Positions 37,470-48,440 of a stretch of DNA of 64,000 bases are shown in pieces; the stretch's first letter is position 1, and each line of letters begins with the position of its first letter. Source of the stretch: Scatophagus argus (lineage: Eukaryota; Chordata; Actinopteri; Scatophagidae); assembly GCF_020382885.2 (NCBI RefSeq), contig NC_058512.1, positions 11,248,802 to 11,312,801 of the forward strand, written 5' to 3'. A program made the position numbers and the translations under genes. The notes under the pieces are model-generated. The model was not told where the DNA came from. It worked only from the letters and a program-made list of their open reading frames with translations, and made no database searches.

Positions 37470-39239
37470 CTCTCCACAAACTCTGACAATGCAGGTTCGA
37501 TAGGTTTACACTGCAATGGCAAGAAATGAGAAAGGGATCAAGGGAAAGAGTGTGGGAGGAAACTGAGTGAGGGTTAAGGATGAAGTAAAGAAAAGAGGGA
37601 AGAGGTAGTAAAATTACATCTTGCAGGAATCTATATTTCTGAGCATGTCACTGACAGTTCAATTATGGCAAGATTCTTAATAACATGACCTGTAATAAAG
37701 CAGATAAATCCCAATGTGCATTACAATGCAACAAAACACAAACACATACAAAACAAGAAATAGTGGAGCCTAAGGTTGGACACTGATCATGACAACATTG
37801 CAAATAAGTGATACATTTTGTTTGGAGTTCCATATATTTTATAGAAGCAAAACATGGCTAAAACATACTTGCTGTGCTATCCTCGCTGCAGGGGAGAGAG
37901 GAGAGAGACAAGGTGGGGGTGTCCTGATTTAACAATCGTGACACAGCATCTCTCCTTCTGGTGGAGAGCAGAACTACAGCCAGGACCTCAATAGACCTGC
38001 AGTGATAAAATCCCAACCAAGTAGAAGGTAAGAGGTCATAATATAGAGCATAAAAACAAAAATGAAATGGCAACAATTAGAAGATATTTGAATACATTTT
38101 CTAATTTCTTGATACATCAATAAGCTCTGCTGTTTGTTTTGAGATTGGTTAATTAGTATTGTTTATACGACATCACAACATTTAAAGTTAAGTCCTTATT
38201 TCTTTCCTTTTTTCAGGTTGTTCTTTCATTTCTAAAACAGGCCCTCTCATCTGCACCTCAGATACTCTGGCAGGTCAATTACACCCGGCTGCTGACATGC
38301 ATTTTCTTTTCTTGTAGCGCAAGAGCCATGCATTAAGTGTATTGCAGTGCCTTGCAGTAATGTCTGTGTATGTGTGGTTGCGTGGGTATGTGTGTGTGTA
38401 CGTTCATGATCCATGGCGGGAATGCTCAGGTAGTTTGCCCCCAGTACTTACACACAGCACTGTGCCCAAACAGAAGCGAGGCAGGCAGCAGGAAGTGGCT
38501 GACTTCAGTGGGAGCTGCATGGGCTGTGGTGCAGGCTGACTCATCGTAACAGTTGTAATCACACACTCTTTCTCACTCAAACAGCAGTCTGACAATCTGC
38601 ACTAGGACCATTTTTTGGCAGACCAGACACTTACAGGACCTGGGGAAATGAACGAGAGAAAGAAGACTAAAAACTTCTTTTCACAAACTAATTAACTCAT
38701 TTATAGTTTGAATCTCTGGGTTGTTGCTTGGTAATTAAAATTATTAATGAATCAATTGTTAGATGGTGGCTTTTATAAAATTAATCTAAAATTTGTGATT
38801 TAGAGGATCATTGATTCACTGGGATTAGCACATACTTGGAGCAATAGTAATGAAATTAAAGGCTTGGTTTGCAAGTAATATTTATCATCCCCCCTTTGGC
38901 CACCAGAGGGCAGACAAGAAAACAAAAACAGCCACTGCCACAAATGATATTTCCTGGTCATTTACCCACCAAAGAACAAAACTAGCTTTAATTCTGTTTG
39001 TCTTTATTGTCAGATTTCTCAGACAACAAAACATACACAGCAAACATACAGTATACTGTGTATTGGATCACATATTATTAATAAGCAGCTGCAGTGCAAA
39101 CAGATCCACATCTTGTTTTCATATCCAGTCCTTTGCCTACACAGGTATGCAGCATTTAAAGATTTTTGAAAAAGATGATGAATACAATGTACCAGAACCC
39201 AGTGTGACATGATGACCAAATTCTGATTTAACAGTCATG
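37470..39239. other. Upstream flank of nefl, no gene
   Basis: No exon recognised. Short open frames lack splice context. Promoter-proximal regulatory sequence for nefl may lie in the first few hundred bases. Confidence 0.4.
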
Positions 39240-39388
39240 CTGGAGGGACTATGTCACACAGCTGGCCTGGGAACGCCTTGGGGTCCACCCAGAAGAGATG
39301 AAGCAAGAGTCTGGGGAAAGGGAAGTCTGAGTATCCCAGCTCAAGCTGCGACCTGGTTCCGGATAAAGTGGTAGAAGATGGATGGATG
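39240..39388 (+). mobile_element. LINE 3' end (RTE/Rex-type) with GATG tail
   Basis: GCTGGCCTGGGAACGCCTTG, GTCCACCCAGAAGAG, AGGGAAGTCTGAGTATCCC, CCGGATAAAGTGGTAGAAGA and a terminal GATGGATGGATG match the widespread 3' terminus of a fish non-LTR retrotransposon. Only about 150 bp remain, as is usual for 5'-truncated insertions. Family assignment is from memory. Confidence 0.65.
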
Positions 39389-39631
39389 ATTTAACAGTTT
39401 GATAGAGTGAGTTCATAAACCACCTGATCAATATTAGACCGGTGTTTTCTTTCCTTTTCCTCTGGTCTCTGCCAGCTCTTGAAGAAAACAGCTATCAGCC
39501 ATTCTGTAACTTCATCTGCTTTCTGTTTGATTGACAGGTAGCATGCAGCTCTTTATTAGCTCTTTTTTGCTGGAAAATGGTTGAAAATTGGTTAGTAGTT
39601 AAATATCCATTATTTCAGCAATGAAAGCTTG

Positions 39632-39706
39632 GATTGTCAAATTAGTTTTATTAACTAATTAGTTTTATTAACTAATTTGACAATCAAATTAGTTAATAAA
39701 ACTAAT
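39632..39706. repeat. AT-rich palindrome/tandem-inverted repeat
   Basis: GATTGTCAAATTAGTT (39632-39647) is exactly mirrored by AACTAATTTGACAATC (39670-39685). An internal unit ATTAGTTTTATTAACTAAT is repeated directly (39641 and 39659) and then inverted (39688-39706). The stretch could extrude as a cruciform. Confidence 0.8.
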
Positions 39707-39719
39707 CAGAGTGGCAAAG

Positions 39720-40950
39720 CCATAGAAAGGCACACCTAGTGTTTTTTTTTTTTTTTTCCTGCAGCTTTATCCTTGTAGTTCCTACTATGTATAATACAAT
39801 AGCCTAATCCTTTTTCATTTGGGCAGGTTGGCATTTTGCCTGGAATCCCATTAATGTTATATTTGGACTATTGCATTTCTGTTGTTTTTTTTTTGCTATA
39901 TATATGGACAATAATGTTACTGTGAGTGGCAGGAGACATTGACTAGGCCTGACAGCTTTGGCTCTGAGGCTTAGTTTACCAGGATTCATCGGCACTTTCA
40001 TCTCCGGCCTGTAAGTTGGAGTGCACCTCCACTTCCCAACATTACATTTCATGAAGGATGCTGCAGAATATTTAGCTTCAGTTAGTGGTCCCAGTGACAT
40101 ATAATATTTCCAGTGAGGGTGAACATTCTTAACTCAAGACTCATGAATGACTCATGTATGTTCAACAGTTTCTTGGTAAAACTACTTACTTAATACATTT
40201 TGACATGTTGCATGGTGCAAGTAAAAAATACTTTATTTCTGTAAGTGATACTAGAGCAACTTCTAGAGGTGATGGATAGAGAAGACACTTTATACATTCC
40301 TCTGCCTGTTTAAGATGAGTCAAAAAGCAAGATCTTTGGATGGGGGTTAAAAAACTCCTTTCATGCCTTTTCTGTTTCTGCATTCTTACCCTACTCTTAA
40401 TTCTGCCTGAGTTCATAGTAGCGGAAGTAGCTGCTGTGTGTTGCTGGCATAAGCAGCTGCACACACAGTAAGAGAAAGCACATGAATGCATACTGTATGC
40501 AGCTATTAATTCAGAAGTGTGTTGGCAACAAGTTGTCCAGAGATCTTTCCTTACCACTGTCTTGAAACTGAGAGGACCTGTATGAGCCTCCTCGGCATTG
40601 TTATACACACAACAAGTGCCCAGATATTTACTGAACACATGAACTCTTTACAGTGTAATGAGCTGCACATTTTCTTACAGTGATCAGCAGAACTGTTTAT
40701 CTCAGGGTGAGGTGCCCCTCTGCAGTCAACTCTGATCCTTACACTTTTGTTGCACAGATCTCACTTTAAAAGTCATGTTGCTATTTTGGCTTAATATCTG
40801 ACCTCTGGCCTTACGAGCCAACACATGTCCCACCAGCCCAGCAGAGGTTTGCTTTTATTGGCTGGATTTATATGTCAATCAGAGCATGAAAGCCTCTCAC
40901 AGGTGGAGAGTAAAGGAGGCCTGTCTGCTATGCTCTGTCACTATCCAGGC
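39720..40950. other. Upstream flank of pgam2
   Basis: No exon recognised. The 150-codon antisense open frame at 40186-40638 has no recognisable domain and is treated as chance. An E-box CAGGTG at 40900-40905 could serve muscle expression of pgam2. Confidence 0.4.
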
Positions 40951-40953
40951 TGC

Positions 40954-40962
40954 CATAAAAAG
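40954..40962 (+). promoter_or_regulatory. TATA-like box of pgam2
   Basis: CATAAAAAG lies 120-127 bp before the pgam2 ATG. A start near 40985 would give a leader of about 95 bases. An E-box lies about 55 bp further upstream. Assignment rests on position only. Confidence 0.45.
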
Positions 40963-41080
40963 AGCGTGGTATGCTGGTTAGGGCTCACTGTTGGTAGGCC
41001 AGTGTGTGTGTGTGCACAACTTAGAAGGGCTGAGGGTACTGTGTTTGGTTTAAGTTCAGCTCAGGAAACACACTGCAAGC

Positions 41081-42502
41081 ATGGCTGCTGTCCATCGTTT
41101 GGTTATCGTCCGCCATGGGGAGAGTGCCTGGAACCAGGAGAACCGCTTCTGCGGCTGGTTTGATGCTGATCTCAGTGAGAAGGGTGTGGAGGAGGCCAAG
41201 CGTGGAGCCCAAGCTATTAAGGAGGCTGGCCTGAAGTTTGATGTGTGCTACACCTCTGTGCTGAAGCGTGCTATCAAGACTCTGTGGACCATCATGGAGG
41301 GCACAGACCAGATGTGGCTCCCTGTGATTCGTACCTGGCGTCTGAATGAGCGTCACTATGGAGGCCTCACTGGTCTTAACAAGGCTGAGACGGCTGCAAA
41401 GCACGGCGAGGAGCAGGTGAAGATCTGGCGCCGTTCCTTTGACATCCCACCTCCACCCATGGACAAGGACCACCCTTACTTCAAAATCATTAGTGAGGTA
41501 GGACAATTGGCAGAAATTGATTTTAAAGTACCCAACAGGCAATTAGTAACATTTCTATTGTTGTGTGAGTAAAGCACCTTCTATCATTCTTACTACCTCC
41601 AGTCCCGGCGCTACAAGAATCTGAAGCCTGGTGAGCTCCCTGCATGTGAGTCACTGAAGGACACCATCGCCCGAGCCCTGCCTTTCTGGAATGATGTCAT
41701 TGCCCCTGAAATCAAGGCGGGAAAGAACGTTATCATTGCTGCCCACGGCAACAGTCTTCGTGGCATCGTCAAGCATTTAGAGGGTGAGTGTGACAGTTTG
41801 TAGGCTGTCGTCGCATTTGCAGAACAAAGCCTGAATAATCACAGTCACAGACACTCATCTTTACATACACACACAGAGTTGTGGACTACAGTGCATAAAA
41901 ATAGCACACAGGGACTCTCACACTAGGACTCAGGGACAGAGGAGAGGGTTGTGAGCTTGGTTCCCGTTACAGTCATGACCTTTATGTAGAAAGGTTGGAC
42001 ATTTTCAAGGAGGGGCCAGACACGGATAAGGGAGTGATACAGCCAGAGTGGCTCAAGGGCAAAAGTAAATGTCAGACTAGAATGGCATAATATCAGGATG
42101 AAGGATGAGAGAAAAGAGTAGGTCAACTTTCTCACCTTAAAAGTTACAGACTACTGTAATCTAAATAATTTTAAATGCAGTCAGATATAATATGTACATC
42201 TGCCCTGCTGACTACTTTTATTATGTAAGACCATTATCCTTCCTGTCTGCCTGTCTACCCAGCGGGGCCACAGACCGCCTTTTAATGTATCAGTTACTTC
42301 TGCACTGTCTGCTGATCTGTCTGTCTTTCCAGGTATGTCTGATGCAGCCATCATGGAACTGAACCTGCCAACAGGAATCCCAATTGTATATGAGCTGGAT
42401 GCAAACCTGAAGCCCGTTAAGCCCATGTCTTTCCTCGGTGATGAGGAAACTGTAAAGAAGGCCATGGAGGCCGTGGCCGCCCAGGGCAAAGTCAAGAAGT
42501 AA
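41081..42502 (+). CDS. pgam2: Phosphoglycerate mutase 2 (muscle type), three exons, 255 aa
   Basis: Cofactor-dependent phosphoglycerate mutase that interconverts 3- and 2-phosphoglycerate in cytosolic glycolysis. Exons are 41081-41497, 41603-41783 and 42333-42502, with GT-AG introns of 105 and 549 bp and matching phases. Seen: the RHGES motif with the phosphorylated His12, Glu90 in RLNERHYGG, and His187 in [11 protein letters not shown]. Nearly the whole sequence aligns by eye with vertebrate [22 protein letters not shown] and the [20 protein letters not shown] stretch favour the muscle isoform PGAM2 over PGAM1. Length is close to human PGAM2 (253 aa). The three-exon layout fits PGAM2. No damage is seen. 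It points toward the syntaxin gene (convergent) and is downstream of nefl, divergent from it. Confidence 0.95.
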
Positions 42503-42786
42503 GCCTGACTCTGGAGGTTCTGTGAGGAGGCAGAAGAAGAGACTGTTCCCATCCATTTGTCAATCTTTATAGTGCATTCCAACTGGGGAAATGTTTAATT
42601 GTTCTTTTGTAGACAGGACATTTTCTGCACATTACTGCCCTTTTTGTTAAATTGACAGACAGAGGGAAGACCTGTCAATCAAAGCAGACAGCCTCCCCCT
42701 GCAATTTACGCAGCTAAACATCACTCAGCCCTTTTAAGCAATGGTCAAGTCCTTTATGTTGAGCACTTCACCAACCTGGCACAACC

Positions 42787-42792
42787 AATAAA
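42787..42792 (+). promoter_or_regulatory. Poly(A) signal of pgam2
   Basis: AATAAA 285 bp after the stop codon, followed by a T/GT-rich region (GTTTTTATGTAGGCCTGTGTCTG). This is consistent with cleavage near 42815. Confidence 0.75.
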
Positions 42793-42829
42793 TGATGAAA
42801 TCATGTTTTTATGTAGGCCTGTGTCTGTT

Positions 42830-43800
42830 GAATTTTTCTCCTTATCGTCGTGTCCCCTTTTTCTTTATTCAAATTACATTGTCACCGTTATCTATCGCTC
42901 CTATTCTTCAGTTTCCCATTTAGAAAACAGTGGTTTCAGCAAAGTGCAAAAGGTGCTGTGAAATCTTATCCATGAGGTAGAGAGGAGCGGGAGGAGGAGG
43001 AGGAGGAGGAGGAGGAGGAGGGTAGAGAGAGAGTAATGCAGTCTGGGACACAGGGAGACTGGGAGTCAGTGGGTTCATCATGGCAGCATTCCCATAATGC
43101 AGGAAGGTTTAAGAATTTTTGTCTGGCATCCCCTATGGTCAGATCACACTGAGAAGCCCACAGAGGAAAAGTTTTTTTAAGATGACAGCTATAAAAGAAA
43201 AAGTCGTGGTCCTGGTAAAAGGAAGGTGACAAATTAAAGGAAAAACCTGAATATATGAGTGGTGGAATTTAACTAATACAGACAATATGCTGTGAGGAGG
43301 TCGATAATGCCCTGTCGACTGGGCACAACAGATCACTGAATAGCTTAATGTGTTTGCAGATGATGTAAATCATGCTATGACCTTTGCAGTCACTAGTTAG
43401 ATTACCAATCAAGATTTTGGACCAGCTCTCTCAAAAAAACACCATCAATCACTGACTGAGGAAACATCTTACCATCAGGTAGAATTCCAGAGAATTCAAG
43501 AGTAATGTTTGCCATGGAGAACTCAAGCTGCACAATTTATCAAGATGTTTGCCACCCATCTGAATGTACAATGAAATGAAAGACCTTTTACTGAGTCCAC
43601 TGCATTCCTTGTATTTGAGTGAGGACTTTAGCATGACAGTGTTGCAGTGCTCAGTAGACAGATTTTAATCGTAAAACTAATGTGTACCAAATATGCAAAT
43701 TTTCTTTGAGTGTACTACTGACACTTATTTTCAGTGTGAGCACTGTACAAGGTGAGATACATACAAACAAAACATCCACAGGCAGTCAAACTCGGCCTAA
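42830..43800. other. Intergenic between pgam2 and syntaxin
   Basis: No exon recognised. It contains a (GGA)n microsatellite (42989-43022). Confidence 0.45.
42989..43022 (+). repeat. (GGA)n microsatellite
   Basis: About eleven GGA units in a row. Confidence 0.95.
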
Positions 43801-43804
43801 GCAC

Positions 43805-43985
43805 AGTGGTGCTTTGAGCTAATGTCAGGATGCTAACATACTCACAAGGACAATGCTACAGTGCTGATTTTATAGGTGGTGTAAAGTCTGTCGTTTTCAC
43901 TTTCTTAGCAGTAAAGCACTAAAGCTGAGGCTGATGCCACCAACTTTGTGGTCATAAACTAAAATCAACAACAAGACAAGACAGA
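43805..43985 (+). repeat. Dispersed teleost repeat (GCTAACAT type)
   Basis: GATGCTAACATACTCACAAGGACAATGCTA, GTGCTGATTTTATAGGTGG, AGCTGAGGCTGATGCCA and GGTCATAAACTAAA follow in the order I recall for a high-copy fish repeat. The class is not assigned and the boundaries are approximate. Confidence 0.55.
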
Positions 43986-44394
43986 ACCAGATGACCCTCA
44001 GGTGGGTGTGATTTCATTTTTTTATGGCAATGGCTATAGTTTTGTACTTCACACATAATGCCTGATTGCAGCATCTGTGGTCACACTAATCCTTTTCCCT
44101 CTTTTAATCACACATTAGAATAAAGCACCATTAATACATAATTTACAGTAGCCACATATTCATTTTACAATTGACATAGACAAGTCTTTCTGAGTATCAA
44201 ACAACATGACATCAAATTGTACTACATTAGTAAAAGACAGTATCAGATAAAAACGCCAGAAACAGAAATCAGCAGGACTGCAGAGAGGAAAGAAGCTAAA
44301 TGATCCTGGTTCAGAGCTCTCACTCATGTTGTCATGCCACCTACTGGTAACTGAGAGGAAGACCAGCTAATACACAAACCAGTGGGTTTGTGTA

Positions 44395-44400
44395 TTTAAT
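44395..44400 (-). promoter_or_regulatory. Possible variant poly(A) signal of the syntaxin gene
   Basis: TTTAAT on the plus strand (ATTAAA on the minus), 390 bp after the syntaxin stop. No canonical AATAAA is closer. This is a tentative call. Confidence 0.25.
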
Positions 44401-44789
44401 GGTTATTGTAAATAGCTGAAGTATCATAATGGAAATAGAGAAAATTTGCCGGTCTGAAACTGAAAGTCTCAGAATTGGCCGACTGACAAATTAGTTACAA
44501 CTTCTGGATATTTGGAGTTTGTATGCAGCATTTGTTCTTTTAAAAGTCCACAGGTGAGCCGACATTCAAGGTTAGTCCACAGCATCGTGCCACTTTCATC
44601 TGACAGGTCTGTGTCACAGCAGTTCAAATTCACAATATAAGGCAAAAAACAACAGATTCTTCAGTATCCCGTAGAAAGAAGAGGGAGTAAAACAGGCACA
44701 TAAATCAGGTGAAAAGTGTGTTCTGTTGAGGAGAGGCTTTGATGCTGATCAGGAGGTAATCAGTGTTCAAACTGATCAGGGTCTACGTC

Positions 44790-47700
44790 TCAGGTGCTCG
44801 GATCAGTAGCAGTTTGAGCAGTGGTTTTCTTTTTGAAGGGCTTTAAGAAGCTTGGGAGAGATGCTATCTTGTATGGATTTTTCTTGTACGCGACTGCTTC
44901 AGAGGTCTCTGATATGGACATGTCTACAAACTCTGCAGCACTCGTCACATTCTTTTCTATGTTGTTGATCATCTCCCCCTGATAGAAGAAAAACAGTCAT
45001 CACCAGTCAGGTTTTGGGTCCAGTGGCATTAGTACATTACATCCATTGTTATCAAAACGCTTCCACGTGAGGCGGCCGTCTCACCTGAGTCTCCAACAGC
45101 ATGGCAGTGTCAGCAAATATCTCGTGCAGCTCTTTGATGCTGGACTCGAGGCAGATGATGTCCTGATGACGAGATTCAATCTCACTCAGAGCCTGGCTTG
45201 AAATCCGAGTGACAGAATTGATCTGTGAAATGAAAAGCTGCTTTTATGGTCATCATCCAAACAGCGCCAAGCTATACTCCAACTGCATGTCTAACTGATT
45301 CAGTAACAGAAACAAAACTACAATAAGTATCGCTCACTAATGCACAGCTATTTGCATGAACCAGTGCTGAGGGAAATTCCACTAACATCAGATATGAAGA
45401 TGGCAAGATCATCACGCTGCAGCATCTCTTCCAGCTCTTCATCTGTAGTCACTTTATCCACTGGAACGGAGACAATAGTGATAAGCTTACAGGGCAAAAA
45501 GAGCCTGAGTTAACATGTGCTCCTGGATGTTCACCACAGGATGGCGTCATTAAACCTCTACCCCTCCATACTGCTATCCAACTTTCCTTCAAACCAATCT
45601 CACTCAAGTTCGATGTAGATTTAAACCACAAACTCTTTGTGCAATCTAAAAGGGGAAACGTAGTCAAAAATAGATCATTAAAATTTAATATTAATCTTTT
45701 TATCCATAGTAATGAAGTTATAGGGAAGAATAAATAATATTACTGCCTCAACATTACACCATGAGTTGTTAATGTAGAAATACCAATAAAGATTTTCTTT
45801 CTAGTCAGGAGTTGAAATGATAAGGTATTGGTTTATGGTATGAAATCTATTTAGAAAACAATGAACAGAGCGGGAGGAGGAACAAGTGTTTATGTTTTGG
45901 TTTCATTTGTTTTTGGCAACTCACCAATCTCCAGCTGTCTCCGAATTTGAGCTTTGCATTTCTCTCTGAAGGAGAGTTGGGCCTTATGGTAGTCCTTCAT
46001 TATGTCAGCAAACCACCGAGTCAGGTGAGAGTGCTGGTGGAACGCAGTCAGCAGAATTTCAGATCAGATTATTGAACCACAAATGAAAAGGAATTAATTC
46101 AAGCATCAACCTTGTACACAAATTGTTGTCAATAGTGAGCTTGTCAGGTGCGTAAAGATTGAGGCCGCTTTTAAATGAATCATTTGGTTTGGATTTTCTC
46201 CCTCCCTCCTGGAGGATGTGATAAACTCACAGGTGGCAATCTTTATGCACCTGACATATTACAGGAAATTCAAGCACTGCCAGACCTGGTTCTTCTGAAT
46301 ACGATGGATTACTGAAGTACTTTTATCATCCGCAGGAATGTCATCCTGCATTGCTGGAAGAAAACACAAGACAAACCTAATATAAAAACAAGTACAGCAT
46401 CAATTTAGAACTTTAATTAAAACTCAAACTGTATACACAACTCTGTACATGCAGTCAAAGGGAAAAAAAAGTTCATTAAATTACAGATTTTTGTTTTTTA
46501 TCTTGTTTTATCTTTTGTCCTATCAGGGTTTTGTTCATCTGAGACTGTATGTCCAGAGAGGAGTTCACTAGTCTGTCGTTTCCTCTCCATTTGCAAGTCA
46601 AATTCAGTGTTATATACTGTACAGTCCCAGAATTTGAAGAAGCGTGATGTGTGGCATGGTTCCTCCTCTCAATAATGATAATAACCTTACACTTTTAAAA
46701 ACTGCTGGATGAAACACTGTTGTATTTGCACTAGTCGTGCTACGTCCCAAACACAAAATGAGACAAAGCAATACCCGTTGTACAAAAGTACACAGTGCAA
46801 GGATTCAAAAAAAAAATCTCCACGTACATTTTAGCTTGGACCGGACCAAGTTGGCGTTCTTTTTGGTCTCAATGTTCAGTTGCTCCAGCTCCTCTTTGGT
46901 TCCTGAGAACATCATCATCATCATCATCACAGCATACAATCTGTCATCAGATTGTGTTTTTGTATGATTAATGGATATAATGTATTTAACATTCTGATAA
47001 TGGCAGGCCTGCCTGTATGTCTGTACTATTTTATCCCTGAACAGCCAATCGAGGATGAATTTAGCTAATCAAACGAGTTCAGTAATTCTTAATAACATAC
47101 AGATGGGGGATACAGAGGCACCACGTGTGTGTGTGAGACAGATAACTGTTAACAGGTATAAGTGCACATACTGCAGTACAGTGCAACAAATGAATTGGTT
47201 ATAATCCTCTCTCAGCATGTGTATGCAGATTCTGTAATTTTATACATGCATTAATCCATGTTCAAAGCTTGTGTTTAAATTCAAATTTAGCTCTAAAATT
47301 GCCCACATCCATCATTGGTGAAGTGCTTTGTTTATTTCAAAGCATTCCCCCACAGAATACCCTTTTCCTGCAACAAACAGACACGGGTGTGTTTGTCAAA
47401 GGCAGGCTGGCCTTTTTGTTTGTCATCTCAGCGTTGTGTGCCCCGAAGGTGGAGATGGATCTCTGAGAGCATCAGCACAACAGTGAAGGCAACTTTTCAC
47501 TTCTATCATTTGAAAAGTGACTTGAGTTCACACATACAGGATGATGCTGGTACTCTCTACTTACTCTTATCTTGGTTTGGGGTGGATAGAATGGCGCCAT
47601 GTCTCTTCTCCACTTCCTCTGCTTGACATGAGATTTTTTCAATAAGGCTTCTCACCTCCCCCACCTGAACACACACACACACACACCAGCTTCCGTTAGG

Positions 47701-47808
47701 CCACTGTATGAGCCAAAAACAGACACGGGCTTTCTGAAATTTTACCGTTCTGAAAAACTCGTCCATGTTGATTGTGCTCTCCGCGTTATCCGTCATATCC
47801 GATGTCAT
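44790..47808 (-). CDS. Syntaxin (Qa-SNARE) of the 1/2/3 type without a membrane anchor, at least 271 aa
   Basis: Plasma-membrane t-SNARE family, which drives vesicle fusion. Minus-strand exons are 47808-47746, 47664-47565, 46902-46828, 46353-46286, 46033-45925, 45460-45387, 45222-45085 and 44978-44790. All introns are GT-AG and phases fit. Boundaries match the syntaxin-1 gene. Seen: Habc helices ([30 protein letters not shown]) and a SNARE motif from [12 protein letters not shown] (174) with the zero-layer Gln209 before [11 protein letters not shown]. Oddity: after [10 protein letters not shown] the protein ends in a basic tail ([11 protein letters not shown]...DPST) with no hydrophobic anchor and no cysteines for palmitoylation. 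The N-terminal Munc18-binding peptide (MKDR-like) was not found. The first exon is uncertain: Met at 47808 is the first ATG in that exon. A 16-codon exon at 48208-48161 could precede it in phase (joining at 47847), but its acceptor is poor. Paralogue unassigned. Syntaxins 11 and 19 also lack an anchor and share the Y-K-K-N-P pattern, but are cysteine-rich. Confidence 0.85.
46908..46930 (+). repeat. (ATC)n microsatellite in a syntaxin intron
   Basis: Six to seven ATC units directly upstream (minus strand) of the acceptor of the exon at 46902-46828. The minus-strand run is (GAT)n ending next to the TTCTCAG acceptor. A length change here could disturb the branch point. Confidence 0.7.
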
Positions 47809-48049
47809 CCCACTGCCGCTGTTACAGAGGGAATCTATCAGGATCACCTGTTGCTGTACATAAGCAGCTTTTTGAACGTTGTTAGAACCTGCTACACTTA
47901 GATGTGCGATTCAAAAATAATAATAATGATCATACTAATTTAAAAAAAAAATCCGCTTTGACACGACGCGACCGTAACACCAGCTGGACTTATTAGCGTT
48001 TTTTTATTTTTAAATTTTGCTCAGGCAACAAGATGTCGTTTATTTCCGG

Positions 48050-48262
48050 CAACCAGTTTCCATGTGACAGCTATGCTCGCGTTGTCGCAACAGTAAAGAG
48101 GAGAAGACCTCACACATCCTGTATATTAGTCTCACTTTCGACGGCGCTCGAGCTTTGTACCTGCACCGCTTCCCTTTGTGGGCTGAGCTCAGAGCGCACA
48201 TGTGTCATAAAAAGCGCGCAGCACGCAGGCGCGTTAGCGTCTAACCTGGCGAACAAAGGACC
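48050..48262 (-). promoter_or_regulatory. CpG-rich block, likely promoter of the syntaxin gene
   Basis: CpG dinucleotides are dense here (GCTCGCGTTGTCGCAAC, TTTCGACGGCGCTCGAGC, AAAGCGCGCAGCACGC, GGCGCGTTAGCGT) in an otherwise CpG-poor neighbourhood. The block lies 240 bp upstream of the first syntaxin exon. No TATA box is evident on the minus strand. The assignment follows from position and composition. Confidence 0.5.
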
Positions 48263-48374
48263 CGTTTAACATCTGTGTGTTCACGGTAGCCTACAGGTGC
48301 ACGGAGCACAGCGGCACACTGAAACGTTTATTAGTTAGTTTTTAGTTGAACTGTTGTATGTGTAGCCTATAAAT

Positions 48375-48440
48375 CTGTAACTGTAAACTGTAATTTCCCA
48401 GCCTGGGGTCACTAAAGTCTATCTATCTATCTATATTTAT
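48375..48440 (+). repeat. Retroposon tail with (CTAT)n
   Basis: ATTTCCCAGCCTGGGGTCACTAAAGT followed by CTATCTATCTATCTAT matches the common fish retroposon end of the type TTTCCC...GGGATCAATAAAGT(ATCT)n. Only the tail is recognised. Confidence 0.5.

Noticed and set aside
37490..37500. GGTTCGATA resembling a tRNA B box upstream of nefl
   Set aside because: No A box or stems around it; within the nefl promoter region.
40186..40638. 150-codon minus-strand open frame
   Set aside because: Long for this composition, but shows no domain, no signal peptide or membrane segment, no promoter and no splice context. Treated as chance.
41021..41542. 173-codon minus-strand frame
   Set aside because: Antisense of pgam2 exon 1.
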